Shown here: one piece after another, positions 62,301 to 63,987 of the stretch
Layout: every line of letters starts with the position of its first letter
Position numbering within the stretch: position 1 is the stretch's first letter
NCBI GenBank assembly: GCA_959347315.1
Contig: OY365806.1
Location: 51,264,068-51,328,067 of the forward strand
Source of the DNA: Bimastos eiseni
Taxonomy: Eukaryota > Annelida > Clitellata > Crassiclitellata > Lumbricidae
Reading direction: 5' to 3'
Length of the DNA: 64,000 bases
Position numbers and translations under genes: made by a program
The notes under the pieces: model-generated
The model's input: the letters and a program-made list of their open reading frames with translations, nothing else
What the model was told of the DNA's origin: nothing
Databases searched by the model: none

Positions 62301-63176
62301 GTGGGCCCATCACTGGTGACTCATTTCAGGTTACTATACAACGTTTTTTAACTGATGTTAGTTAACTGAAGTATTTTATTCATTGTTTCAACATTTAACA
62401 TCATATAGGACACAGCACAGAGAGCGCCTATCTTGAAGGCACACTATATAAACGTTCCATTACATTATGTAATTGAACCAGCGATGAGACAAGAACATGG
62501 GTTGTTTAATGTAGATCCTAAACAAGTGAAGTCCAATCCAGAGTTGACATTATGTTTGGAGTCCCTGATCGAGGTAGCATCAAAGAAGACAAAGAACAAC
62601 AACTGTTGAATGGAGTTTGCAGCATATGGTCAGCTCAGCTGCCAACAATCACCTACCAATGACCATACTACACAAAATTACTGTTCACTGATAGTAATGT
62701 CTTGTCAGCAGTGCCAGTTTCAGACAATTAATCAGATAAACTGCTTAACTACGCCATATTTGCATCTGGCGTAGTCAAGCAGTTGTGACTTTGCATCAAT
62801 CGACCTACTTATTGAGCAGAGAGTAAAGTTCAGAACTGAGTGACGGAAAGTAATTTTATGAACAAATTTTTAAATAACAGCATCAGAGTTTTAATTGCAA
62901 TGCTATATCAAATTGGATGTTTGTTTTTGAACTGTGTAGTCCAGTTGTTCGCTTGTTGTGATCACTCTAGAGATCTGATTTTGATAGTTTGTCTGCAATC
63001 TTTATCCTGTTGCATGTTGTTGTTTCTTACTTGGTTTAGTTCTGACGATTATTGGGATTGGCTGCGGTCGGTCTTTGTCAGTCAGCTGTGTACAGGTGGT
63101 CACGAATGGAATGAGTCGTCACACGACCAATATTTACTTGGACCAAGTCGACTACGGCAGCTGCGCAGCAAAAAAG
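15410..63176 (+). CDS. Polycystin-1 family receptor-channel, 26 exons, 3'-incomplete
   Basis: Plus-strand gene with exons 15410-15630, 18087-18158, 21123-21301, 24220-24915, 29140-29280, 30930-31064, 31574-34410, 36300-36464, 38084-38730, 39336-39624, 41982-43033, 44498-44753, 44992-45187, 48313-48621, 50343-50677, 51659-51850, 52669-52786, 52915-52990, 54864-about 55062, 55399-55536, 57285-57388, 58357-58535, 59105-59352, 60091-60195, 61227-61471 and 63040-63176. Domain order: signal peptide, LRRNT-LRR-LRRCT, WSC-like, PKD-like domains, REJ, GPS, TM1, PLAT, multipass membrane region. The LRR plus WSC N-terminus points to PKD1 rather than PKD1L2, PKD1L3 or PKDREJ. Known PKD1 is a membrane receptor that pairs with the TRP channel PKD2. 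About 3,090 residues are covered; the rest lies past 64000. Compared with vertebrate PKD1 (about 4,300 residues) the PKD array is short and no clear C-type lectin domain was seen. Confidence 0.93.
15840..16090 (-). repeat. tRNA-related SINE-like repeat in intron 1
   Basis: The minus-strand reading gives an A-box-like TAGTCTAGTGGTTGGA and a B-box-like GGTTCAGATCCC at about tRNA spacing, followed by non-tRNA sequence. The bases between do not form a clean tRNA. A tRNA-derived SINE remnant is the best reading. Confidence 0.5.
16321..16436 (-). mobile_element. Partial copy of the 7232-7529 MITE
   Basis: Ends GCTTGTTACACCTCTG, the inverted terminal sequence of the MITE at 7232, and contains the same GATTTGGGGGGC and GGGGGGGCTTTGC tracts. 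The opposite end is missing, so the copy is truncated. It lies in polycystin intron 1. Confidence 0.6.
16440..17260. other. Intron 1 interior, nothing recognised
   Basis: AT-rich sequence without a recognised feature. Confidence 0.35.
17265..17400 (-). repeat. LINE/SINE tail, minus orientation
   Basis: CATTCATTCAAAGCATTTAT and GCACCACCAATCCAAG resemble the minus-strand reading of the AATGAATG...GGTGCTATATAAATG tail common in this window. Confidence 0.4.
17541..17700 (+). repeat. 40-bp minisatellite, four units
   Basis: Four exact-length copies (17541-17580, 17581-17620, 17621-17660, 17661-17700) of a unit starting AAAGCGCAATGCACCGCACC and ending TTATTGATTCATC. Copies differ at one to three bases. 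It lies about 390 bp upstream of exon 2. Confidence 0.9.
18087..18158 (+). CDS. Polycystin exon 2: leucine-rich repeat
   Basis: A 72-bp exon preceded by a pyrimidine tract and CAG, followed by gtgagt. Entered and left in phase 2, it encodes [20 protein letters not shown], a single LRR (LxxNxLxxL pattern). Spliced to exon 3 it reads [15 protein letters not shown], the expected LRR-to-LRRCT transition. Confidence 0.88.
18295..18372. ncRNA. 37-bp inverted repeat hairpin in intron 2
   Basis: Left arm 18295-18331 (ATATGTGACCCATCTGCACA...) and right arm 18336-18372 are inverted copies matching at 35 of 37 positions, separated by the tetraloop AGAC. In the plus transcript one difference is a G-U pair and the other a C-A mismatch. 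It lies 137 bp downstream of exon 2. It could be a small-RNA precursor, a foldback element or a palindromic MITE; sequence alone does not decide. Listed as ncRNA only because that is the testable reading. Confidence 0.3.
18373..19419. other. Intron 2 interior, nothing recognised
   Basis: No coding or transposon signal found between the two hairpins. Confidence 0.35.
19420..19489. ncRNA. 27-bp inverted repeat hairpin with 16-nt loop
   Basis: ATTGCCAGTAATG...(19420-19446) pairs with ...CATTACTGGCAAT (19463-19489). It gives a 27-bp stem with three non-identical positions, two forming a small internal loop, and a 16-nt loop. The size and shape fit a pre-miRNA, but a short palindromic MITE would look the same. 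No target or conservation can be assessed here. Confidence 0.3.
19621..20424. mobile_element. hAT-like element, 804 bp, in intron 2
   Basis: Ends TAGAGCTGTACCAAT and ATTGGTACAGCTCTA are inverted repeats. GCCGATTATT/TGCCGATA repeats form the subterminal regions. Flanking octamers GCAAGTGT (19613-19620) and GTAAGTGT (20425-20432) differ at one base. No transposase frame is present, so it is non-autonomous. A diverged end of the same family is at 2384. Confidence 0.85.
20433..21122. other. Intron 2, 3' part, nothing recognised
   Basis: Contains near-duplicate text GGTTCTGATAGATTTTGTTA at 20584-20603 and 21062-21081, suggesting a local duplication. No exon in the right phase was found. Confidence 0.4.
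21123..21301 (+). CDS. Polycystin exon 3: LRR C-terminal cap
   Basis: Preceded by a pyrimidine tract and CAG; followed by gtgaga. Entered in phase 2, left in phase 1. Encodes the LRRCT signature: [20 protein letters not shown], then [12 protein letters not shown] and the final Cys in MSHLC, giving the usual CxC...C...C arrangement. LRR caps protect the ends of the LRR solenoid in the extracellular part of polycystin-1. Confidence 0.9.
22899..23446. mobile_element. hAT MITE nested in the LINE
   Basis: Bounded by CAGGGCTATTCAATTA and its inverted counterpart ending TTGAATAGCCCTG. Exact 8-bp duplications AACTAGAA flank it (22891-22898 and 23447-23454). The subterminal part contains GCGGCCCGCGGGCC, known from related fish and amphibian hAT MITEs. 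Removing it with one duplication restores the LINE reading [15 protein letters not shown], which shows insertion after the LINE. It holds a 24-bp minisatellite. Confidence 0.93.
23101..23372 (+). repeat. 24-bp GC-rich minisatellite, about 11 units
   Basis: Near-perfect head-to-tail copies of CAGCAGCCCCCCTCCCCAAA+CCCT inside the hAT MITE. All copies appear essentially identical, implying recent expansion. Because 24 is a multiple of 3, long open frames result in several frames; these are not genes. Confidence 0.95.
23641..24219. other. Intron 3, 3' part
   Basis: Low-complexity text with recurrent TATTACAGT/TTTATTGTCACT motifs (about 23670-24140), apparently a degenerate simple repeat. No coding signal. 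Confidence 0.4.
24220..24915 (+). CDS. Polycystin exon 4: WSC-like segment and first PKD-like domain
   Basis: Entered and left in phase 1 (TTTTTTTAG acceptor, gtgagt donor). After [10 protein letters not shown] comes a Cys-rich WSC-like stretch, [20 protein letters not shown], then HLCRCG. Around residues 270-340 a PKD-like beta-sandwich follows: [20 protein letters not shown], then [13 protein letters not shown] and [16 protein letters not shown], matching the polycystin 'pG-Y-v-a' and 'Vq-pI-a-v-l' pattern. Several N-glycosylation sites (NGS, NVT, NVS) fit an extracellular location. Confidence 0.85.
25118..25364 (+). repeat. tRNA-derived SINE in intron 4
   Basis: Has an A box, TGGTTAGAGCAGC (about 25140), and a B box, GGTTCGACTCT (about 25187), a tRNA-like head, then a body with GACCTTGAGCAAGTCCTTTG and a 3' end of TTGTATTGTATTG. 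The same family occurs in opposite orientation at 35112-35338. These are internal RNA polymerase III promoter elements; current activity cannot be judged. Confidence 0.85.
25354..25990 (+). mobile_element. LINE reverse-transcriptase fragment (second family)
   Basis: Reads [20 protein letters not shown] then [20 protein letters not shown], the finger-palm motifs of a non-LTR reverse transcriptase. It is followed by frameshifted [14 protein letters not shown] and [13 protein letters not shown] text. The family differs from the 22-kb LINE; the fragment at 40085-40690 may come from the same type. Stops and frameshifts are present. Confidence 0.75.
25991..26800. other. Intron 4 interior, nothing recognised
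   Basis: AT-rich; no further RT motif or exon in the correct phase was identified. Confidence 0.35.
26811..28600. repeat. Repeat-rich block with inverted copies and (TA)n/(TG)n runs
   Basis: 26974-27021 (CTTGGCGGTTGCCTGTGGTC...) is an inverted match to 28301-28346. GACTGTAGCCCCACTC occurs near 27322 and 28554, with a further copy of GTAGCCCCACTC near 28576. TA microsatellites lie at about 27143-27165, 27352-27374, 27640-27650, 28000-28021 and 28420-28441, CA/TG runs at 26815-26832 and 27982-27998. No element boundary could be set. Confidence 0.6.
29140..29280 (+). CDS. Polycystin exon 5: extracellular linker
   Basis: Symmetric phase 1-1 exon of 141 bp (CCCAG acceptor, gtatga donor). It encodes [20 protein letters not shown] and ends [10 protein letters not shown]. 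This looks like a polycystin interdomain strand segment; the 'LFPG' ending recurs as 'LLYPG' in exon 6. No named domain. Confidence 0.75.
29478..29567 (+). repeat. 17-bp minisatellite, about five units
   Basis: Head-to-tail copies of TTGCATTGATGTTAATG with occasional A/T substitution, located in intron 5. Confidence 0.85.
29568..30929. other. Intron 5 interior
   Basis: No exon or transposon end recognised. Imperfect local repeats of GATCAGTACAGAGGTAAGTG type and CATCACACAGTG occur around 30700-30790. Confidence 0.4.
30930..31064 (+). CDS. Polycystin exon 6: extracellular linker
   Basis: Symmetric phase 1-1 exon of 135 bp (TTTTGTAG acceptor, gtaaga donor). It encodes [20 protein letters not shown] and then [20 protein letters not shown]. 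The 'f-q-i-Y-R-P-C...PG' pattern resembles the region between the WSC/lectin part and the PKD array in polycystins. In-frame junctions on both sides support it even without a named domain. Confidence 0.75.
31087..31125 (+). repeat. (ACTATT)n microsatellite
   Basis: Short run of ACTATT hexamers directly after exon 6. A second simple repeat (TA, then GTGTGT) is at 31460-31510. Confidence 0.7.
31574..34410 (+). CDS. Polycystin exon 7 (2.8 kb): Cys-rich segment, PKD-like array, start of REJ
   Basis: A single open exon of 2,837 bp, entered in phase 1 and ending in phase 0 at gtaagt; it covers about residues 482-1427. It opens with a Cys-rich segment ([38 protein letters not shown]) where vertebrate PKD1 has its LDL-A-like region. 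Several beta-sandwich domains follow, with degenerate PKD motifs such as [20 protein letters not shown] then [20 protein letters not shown], and [14 protein letters not shown], and [19 protein letters not shown]. From about 33950 the REJ region begins ([11 protein letters not shown]), including the hallmark [20 protein letters not shown] followed by YDPD and YSWSCQ. Many N-glycosylation sites. All of it is predicted extracellular. Confidence 0.92.
34411..35110. other. Intron 7, 5' part, nothing recognised
   Basis: AT-rich intron without a recognised element before the SINE. Confidence 0.4.
35112..35338 (-). repeat. tRNA-derived SINE, minus orientation
   Basis: The minus-strand reading has GGTGTGGCACAGCGGTCGAT, an A box CGGTTAGAGCG and a B box GGGCTCGAGCC, followed by the same ACCTTGAGCAAGTCCTTCG body as the 25.1-kb copy. 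It lies in intron 7, opposite in orientation to the copy in intron 4. Confidence 0.85.
35390..36115. other. Intron 7 interior
   Basis: The stretch 35540-35900 has the flavour of a minus-strand LINE reading (ACTCGTGTTTTAGCC, GAGGTCATGTAG), but I could not find a motif that fixes it. Otherwise nothing. Confidence 0.3.
36119..36181. repeat. (TA)n microsatellite, about 31 units
   Basis: Uninterrupted TA run about 120 bp upstream of exon 8. It can form cruciform structures and is length-unstable. Confidence 0.95.
36300..36464 (+). CDS. Polycystin exon 8: REJ region
   Basis: Phase 0-0 exon of 55 codons (TTTTTAG acceptor, gtagac donor). It encodes [20 protein letters not shown] and [20 protein letters not shown]. 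The Cys and the 'l--n-tY-i-l-V' pattern continue the REJ module begun in exon 7 (W-C...C...Y--l-V). REJ is the receptor-for-egg-jelly module shared by polycystin-1 proteins. Confidence 0.85.
36781..37029 (+). repeat. 125-bp perfect-looking tandem duplication
   Basis: 36781-36905 and 36906-37029 carry the same sequence, starting AGACTTAAATTACTATTACA and ending AAAGTCTTTCTTA, with no difference I could see by eye. A recent duplication or an assembly artefact in intron 8. Confidence 0.9.
37374..37713. mobile_element. hAT MITE, 340 bp, in intron 8
   Basis: Ends CAGCGATTCTCAAC and TTGAGAACCACTG form inverted repeats of the type seen in Charlie-like hAT elements. Perfect octamer duplications TCTTAGAT flank it (37366-37373 and 37714-37721). 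No coding capacity. Confidence 0.92.
37714..38083. other. Intron 8, 3' part
   Basis: From about 37780 to 37950 the text (TCATTCTGGGTGACAATTCC ... CTTTATCTGTTTCAACTTGC) resembles the 3' coding end of a LINE (LW-SLP ... LK-YLF), but too weakly to call. Confidence 0.3.
38084..38730 (+). CDS. Polycystin exon 9: REJ region
   Basis: Entered in phase 0 (CCTAAG acceptor), left in phase 2 at gtgagt; 215 codons. It encodes [30 protein letters not shown], then [20 protein letters not shown] and the strongly conserved REJ block [29 protein letters not shown] and [10 protein letters not shown]. In polycystins the 'P-nG-C-v-P-sG-al' and 'C-gW-D---PL-Y' pattern marks the C-terminal REJ half. Confidence 0.93.
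38731..39335. other. Intron 9, nothing recognised
   Basis: No feature beyond ordinary intronic sequence. Confidence 0.4.
39336..39624 (+). CDS. Polycystin exon 10: end of REJ, helical segment
   Basis: Entered in phase 2, ending in phase 0. It encodes [20 protein letters not shown], then a helical Glu/Gln/Arg-rich stretch ([20 protein letters not shown]), and [15 protein letters not shown]. Two donors keep frame: gtggca at 39598 and gtctgt at 39625. The latter is preferred because the residues [10 protein letters not shown] then DVASEFP match the conserved polycystin 'L--it--p' pattern. Confidence 0.82.
40085..40690 (+). mobile_element. LINE ORF2 C-terminal fragment in intron 10
   Basis: A 199-codon open stretch reads [20 protein letters not shown], then [34 protein letters not shown] and [20 protein letters not shown]. 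These are the thumb and C-terminal motifs of non-LTR ORF2 proteins ('W--Hi--i--Ki---iG', 'lY-slv-PYl-Yc--vW'). The uninterrupted frame suggests it is younger than the other LINE pieces. No RT palm is attached. Confidence 0.85.
40701..41981. other. Intron 10, 3' part
   Basis: Nothing firmly recognised. 41040-41460 contains moderately long open frames on both strands and could be an old repeat. Confidence 0.35.
41982..43033 (+). CDS. Polycystin exon 11: GAIN-like region before the GPS
   Basis: Entered in phase 0 (TTTGTAG acceptor), left in phase 2 at gtaagc; 350 codons. It encodes [20 protein letters not shown], a helical segment, then beta-rich sequence ([40 protein letters not shown]). Residues at about 42530-42760 form an acidic, Ser/Thr-rich, probably disordered insertion ([20 protein letters not shown]). 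It ends [20 protein letters not shown]. Position and pattern fit the GAIN domain of polycystin-1. Confidence 0.9.
43040..43096 (+). repeat. LINE/SINE 3' tail
   Basis: CTTGAGAGGTGCTATATAAA followed by an AATGAATGAATG run, starting immediately after the exon 11 donor. Only the extreme 3' end of the element is present. Confidence 0.6.
43097..43685. other. Intron 11, 5' part, nothing recognised
   Basis: Short direct repeat around 43370-43440 (AATAATTTA.TATACTAAAATGG). No coding signal. Confidence 0.35.
43690..44440 (+). mobile_element. CR1/L2-like LINE 3' fragment in intron 11
   Basis: Plus-strand ORF2 C-terminus with frameshifts: [55 protein letters not shown] and [19 protein letters not shown], then the tail GGGGCGCTATGTAAATCTTC and an AATGAATG run. 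Same family as 2950-3388. It ends 57 bp before exon 12. Confidence 0.85.
44498..44753 (+). CDS. Polycystin exon 12: GPS segment with degenerate cleavage site
   Basis: Entered in phase 2, left in phase 0 at gtgagt. After [20 protein letters not shown] comes the GPS framework: [18 protein letters not shown], then [19 protein letters not shown] (about residues 2178-2214). The four Cys and the Trp before GC are kept. The usual H-L-T/S cleavage triad after CxC is replaced by Q-M-M-T, so the catalytic His is absent. In GPS/GAIN proteins cleavage occurs between L and T/S; here self-cleavage is doubtful. Confidence 0.9.
44992..45187 (+). CDS. Polycystin exon 13: first TM helix and start of PLAT
   Basis: Entered in phase 0, left in phase 1 at gtagaa. 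It encodes the hydrophobic helix [20 protein letters not shown], a stop-transfer-like basic stretch ([12 protein letters not shown]), and the first strand of [26 protein letters not shown]2 is a cytoplasmic beta-sandwich implicated in membrane/lipid binding in polycystin-1 proteins. Confidence 0.95.
45330..46440 (-). mobile_element. LINE C-terminal fragment split by a TIR element
   Basis: The minus-strand reading gives [20 protein letters not shown] on the right side and, after the insertion at 45512-46225, PNGVK-type text and the GGCGCTATTTAAATCTTC tail on the left. Joined, they follow the usual LINE order ('W--l---aP-YL-DLC', 'vgp-vWNsLP', 'LKT-LF'). Confidence 0.6.
45512..46225. mobile_element. 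Terminal-inverted-repeat DNA element, unclassified
   Basis: AGGGGTCATTGCATAACTAC at the left and its inverted counterpart ending TTATGCAATGACCCCC at the right bound about 714 bp without coding capacity. It interrupts a minus-strand LINE. The target duplication is too short to define (possibly CA), so it is not a typical hAT; superfamily unknown. Confidence 0.65.
46396..46950. mobile_element. hAT-like element, 555 bp, in intron 13
   Basis: Starts TAGGGTTGTTAATACCGG and ends with the imperfect inverted counterpart TTTAACATTCCTA. Both subterminal regions are rich in ACCGGTT repeats. Flanking octamers ATCATGTA (46388-46395) and ATCCTGTA (46951-46958) differ at one base. Confidence 0.75.
47030..47600 (-). 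mobile_element. LINE reverse-transcriptase fragment
   Basis: The minus-strand reading from 47600 downward gives [24 protein letters not shown] and LLTELN, then a [14 protein letters not shown] palm motif. It is the finger/palm region of a CR1/L2-like RT, broken by stops. It lies next to the hAT element in intron 13. Confidence 0.65.
47601..48312. other. Intron 13, 3' part, nothing recognised
   Basis: AT-rich up to the exon 14 acceptor. Confidence 0.4.
48313..48621 (+). CDS. Polycystin exon 14: PLAT domain core
   Basis: Entered in phase 1 (TGTTAG acceptor), left in phase 1 at gtgagc. The junction with exon 13 recreates [17 protein letters not shown]. It then encodes [52 protein letters not shown] and YHFLANCTL. 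All PLAT hallmarks are present ('T-aNV---L-G', 'F-r---D-F', 'lG-l----iWHDn-G--p-W---v-v-D'). Confidence 0.96.
48622..49221. other. Intron 14, 5' part, nothing recognised
   Basis: Ordinary intronic sequence. Confidence 0.4.
49230..50090. mobile_element. hAT-like element, 861 bp, in intron 14
   Basis: Inverted ends CAGTGATGTAGTCGAGTCC and GGACTCGAGTACTACATCACCG, with GAGTCCGAGTCC repeats in both subterminal regions. Exact octamer duplications CTATTTTG at 49222-49229 and 50091-50098. No transposase frame. A related, rearranged copy is at about 57884-58195. Confidence 0.93.
50343..50677 (+). CDS. Polycystin exon 15: post-PLAT loop, TM2 and TM3
   Basis: Entered in phase 1 using the CTTCAG acceptor at 50340-50342. 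The AG at 50321-50322 would break frame. Left in phase 0. It encodes [20 protein letters not shown], the conserved [20 protein letters not shown], then TM2 ([20 protein letters not shown]) and TM3 ([20 protein letters not shown]). 'hLW-Sv------FsR-qR--cc' is a polycystin-1 signature preceding TM2. Confidence 0.92.
50678..51658. other. Intron 15
   Basis: A CATT run at about 50752-50777, followed by TTACAAAGATTTATGTGGAG, is a minus-oriented LINE/SINE tail. The remainder is unremarkable. Confidence 0.4.
51659..51850 (+). CDS. Polycystin exon 16: cytoplasmic loop
   Basis: Phase 0-0 exon of 64 codons (CTTAAG acceptor, gtaatt donor). It encodes [20 protein letters not shown] and [20 protein letters not shown]. 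Ser-rich and polar, between TM3 and TM4. RRQSIS is a basophilic-kinase-like site by pattern only. Confidence 0.72.
51851..52668. other. Intron 16
   Basis: Around 51965-52045 a tRNA-like stretch (GGTTAGCGTGCTGTACTGTC) hints at a SINE remnant, not firm enough to call. Nothing else. Confidence 0.3.
52669..52786 (+). CDS. Polycystin exon 17: cytoplasmic loop
   Basis: Entered in phase 0. Donor gtagga at 52787 (phase 1) is preferred over gtcggt at 52783 (phase 0), because a phase 0 entry into exon 18 meets a stop. It encodes [20 protein letters not shown] and [16 protein letters not shown], a basic Ser/Thr-rich loop. Confidence 0.65.
52915..52990 (+). CDS. Polycystin exon 18: short loop exon, frame uncertain
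   Basis: A 76-bp open interval between ATAG and AAG|gtacaa. Phase from exon 17 gives [20 protein letters not shown]. This also delivers the phase (2) needed for exon 19, which supports the exon. A second open frame ([20 protein letters not shown]) looks more like a loop but needs a phase 2 donor in exon 17 that I cannot see. Confidence 0.45.
52991..54620. other. Intron 18, 5' part
   Basis: Short duplicated motif ATGCCATCCGCCATCTGTTG / ATGCCGTCCGCCATCTGGTT (53193 and 53310 regions). No exon or RNA gene recognised. Confidence 0.4.
54625..54845 (+). repeat. Interspersed repeat 3' end, copy 1
   Basis: Shares CCATGCTTGTGTGTGGGCC, TTGGTGACTC, ACATTTAACATC and the GAGTGCCTCTGAGTAG / GAGGCACTATATCAAG tail with a second copy at about 62260-62465. 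It is a LINE or SINE 3' end; the tail runs to within 20 bp of exon 19. Confidence 0.6.
54864..55062 (+). CDS. Polycystin exon 19: Ser-rich cytoplasmic loop, 3' end uncertain
   Basis: Entered in phase 2 (CAAAG acceptor), encoding [40 protein letters not shown] and [13 protein letters not shown] phase 0 exit is needed for exon 20; gtcgtc at 55063 satisfies this but is a weak donor. A stronger donor, gtgagc at 54926, exits in phase 1 and would need another exon. The frame closes at 55086. Confidence 0.55.
55399..55536 (+). CDS. Polycystin exon 20: conserved loop motif
   Basis: Phase 0-0 exon of 46 codons (TTTTCAG acceptor, gtagtg donor). It encodes [20 protein letters not shown], then [14 protein letters not shown]. 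The 'D-lw--dSi-sFP' block is a conserved feature of the polycystin-1 loop before TM4. Confidence 0.85.
55537..56390. other. Intron 20, 5' part with SINE/LINE tails
   Basis: About 55880-55915 is tRNA-like (GTGGAGTAATGGGCGCATAG and a B-box-like GAGTTCGATGCC), a possible SINE head. 55933-56240 reads on the minus strand as a LINE/SINE tail after a CATT run. An (ATT)n microsatellite lies at 56332-56390. Confidence 0.45.
56415..56765 (-). mobile_element. LINE ORF2 C-terminal fragment (third family)
   Basis: A minus-strand open frame from 56760 down to 56422 encodes [60 protein letters not shown] and [18 protein letters not shown]. This 'a---K--KY-----F-P-a-ET-G' / 'L-qrls--iqr-Na' pattern is the C-terminus of a family of animal non-LTR ORF2 proteins. 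It is not a host gene: no splice-compatible neighbours. Confidence 0.75.
56766..57284. other. Intron 20, 3' part, nothing recognised
   Basis: Nothing beyond ordinary intronic sequence. Confidence 0.35.
57285..57388 (+). CDS. Polycystin exon 21: cytoplasmic loop
   Basis: Entered in phase 0 (TTCTAG acceptor), left in phase 2 at gtgtga. It encodes [20 protein letters not shown] and [14 protein letters not shown], a polar Ser/Gln-rich stretch. Supported by phase continuity rather than by conservation. Confidence 0.65.
57600..57862 (+). mobile_element. LINE RT palm fragment in intron 21
   Basis: Reads [20 protein letters not shown] and [20 protein letters not shown], the RT motif 4 region of a CR1/L2-like LINE. 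Short and interrupted. Confidence 0.7.
57884..58195. mobile_element. Truncated, rearranged copy of the 49230-50090 hAT element
   Basis: Ends GACTCGAGTACTGCATCACTG, like the right end at 50090, and shares CCGAGTCATGTCATTCCGAG and ACACTAACTGGAAGTTGGCC. Its internal GTGTTCGGTTGTGGGTGGGG is the reverse complement of the corresponding piece in the intron 14 copy. No left end or target duplication seen. Confidence 0.7.
58357..58535 (+). CDS. Polycystin exon 22: acidic Gly/Ser-rich loop
   Basis: Entered in phase 2 (ATTTTAG acceptor), left in phase 1 at gtgctt. It encodes [20 protein letters not shown], then [20 protein letters not shown] and [18 protein letters not shown]. It includes a short charged helix and a flexible linker before TM4. 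Confidence 0.72.
58536..59104. other. Intron 22, nothing recognised
   Basis: A short (AAT)n run at about 58655-58672; otherwise ordinary. Confidence 0.4.
59105..59352 (+). CDS. Polycystin exon 23: TM4 and TM5
   Basis: Entered in phase 1 (TTTCAG acceptor), left in phase 0 at gtacaa. It encodes [40 protein letters not shown], the rest of TM4 ([16 protein letters not shown]), then [20 protein letters not shown] and VLEMLK. 'lPhW--YiaW-L' and 's--W--s---Sf---' are typical of this region in polycystin-1 proteins. Confidence 0.92.
59662..59861. other. Assembly gap of exactly 200 N
   Basis: Scaffold gap in intron 23. Its true length is unknown. Exons 23 and 24 join in phase 0 across it, so a missing exon is not required. 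Confidence 1.
60091..60195 (+). CDS. Polycystin exon 24: TM5 continuation
   Basis: Phase 0-0 exon of 35 codons (CTCCAG acceptor, gttaaa donor). It encodes [20 protein letters not shown] and [15 protein letters not shown]. Joined to exon 23 it gives [17 protein letters not shown], a continuous hydrophobic helix. Confidence 0.85.
60277..60699. mobile_element. hAT-like MITE, 423 bp, in intron 24 (diverged)
   Basis: Exact octamer duplications GTCTAAAG at 60269-60276 and 60700-60707 bracket a stretch starting CAGTATTTT and ending AAGAACCATTG. The right end resembles CAATGGTTCTTAACC in inverse, a Charlie-like hAT end. The terminal repeats are poorly preserved, so the call rests mostly on the duplication. 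Confidence 0.6.
60971..61170 (+). repeat. 12-bp minisatellite TTTGATGTATTG, about 16 units
   Basis: Almost perfect copies ending about 57 bp before exon 25. Because 12 is a multiple of 3 the array is open in several frames (for example MYCL repeats) and one frame continues into exon 25. No start context or conservation supports translation. Confidence 0.95.
61227..61471 (+). CDS. Polycystin exon 25: TM6 and start of the extracellular loop
   Basis: Entered in phase 0 (TTTTCAG acceptor), left in phase 2 at gtgggt. It encodes [40 protein letters not shown] (TM6 begins) and [20 protein letters not shown]. It then runs into ESFRTISR, the beginning of the polycystin (TOP-like) extracellular loop between TM6 and TM7. 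Confidence 0.92.
61472..62255. other. Intron 25, 5' part, nothing recognised
   Basis: Ordinary AT-rich intron. Confidence 0.35.
62260..62465 (+). repeat. Interspersed repeat 3' end, copy 2
   Basis: Matches the 54625-54845 repeat: GGTTCCACGCTTGTGCGTGG, GGTGACTC, ACATTTAACATCATATAG and the AGAGCGCCTATCTTGAAGG tail with CACTATATAAACG. Confidence 0.6.
62739..62784. ncRNA. 18-bp inverted repeat hairpin in intron 25
   Basis: AACTGCTTAACTACGCCA (62739-62756) and TGGCGTAGTCAAGCAGTT (62767-62784) pair at 17 of 18 positions around a 10-nt loop. The stem is short for a canonical pre-miRNA. Candidate structure only. Confidence 0.25.
63040..63176 (+). CDS. Polycystin exon 26: extracellular-loop motif, last exon in window
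   Basis: Entered in phase 2 (GTTTAG acceptor), left in phase 1 at gtttca. It encodes [20 protein letters not shown], then [16 protein letters not shown]. 'W-Wl---', then 'llG--RlRQlR' is a hallmark of the polycystin domain just before the TM7-TM11 channel-like part, which must lie past position 64000. Confidence 0.95.
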
Positions 63177-63693
63177 GTTTCAACATTCTCGTCATGTGAC
63201 TAAGTTGCATGTCTGTTCTGTAGCACATTGATTCTGTAATCCGACAACTGCTCATGCAAGCCTGCTGACTGGGCTCTTTGTAATGACCTTGTACAATTAT
63301 TCAAGCACACTTGTCTTCACATCAGATTCGTGTTTACTGATGCTGCTTATGTAAAATGCACAATCACAAATGTTGTTATTAGCAACCGTCTGTCTGCTGC
63401 TGTTCCATGTCCTCGTGTGAAAACCATTATCTTGAGTCATGGTTTTGCTGAGTCACTTTCAGGGCTCACCTAAGGCATGGAGAATCTCTTTAAGAACAGA
63501 AAGTTCATTATATGCTGTCAAGAGTAGGAATGGTATCAATGCTTATGTAGGAGAGTCTCCATTGGCAGAGCCCTTGGATTCCCAATCACAGTTGATGATG
63601 ACACTTAATGTGTTGTTTATTTATTATTTATATTGCACTTAAATTGTTGGGGCAGGATCAGTAAATCCTGATTAAACCTGATGGCCCTCTAGT
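63177..63693. other. Intron 26, nothing recognised
   Basis: No further exon in phase 1 was found before the microsatellite. 63439-63642 is open, but has no family resemblance. Confidence 0.4.
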
Positions 63694-63790
63694 GTGTGTG
63701 TGTGTGTGTGTGTTTGTGTGTGTTTGTGTGTGTGTGTGTGTTTGTGTGTTTGTGTGTGTTTGTGTGTGTGTGTGTGTTTGTGTGTGTTTG

Positions 63791-63855
<65 letters not shown>

Positions 63856-63956
63856 TTGTGTGTGTTTGTGTTTGTGTGTGTGTGTGTTTGTGTGTGTGTG
63901 TTTGTGTGTGTGTGTGTTTGTGTGTGTGTGTTTGTGTGTGTTTGTGTGTGTGTGTT

Positions 63957-63987
<31 letters not shown>

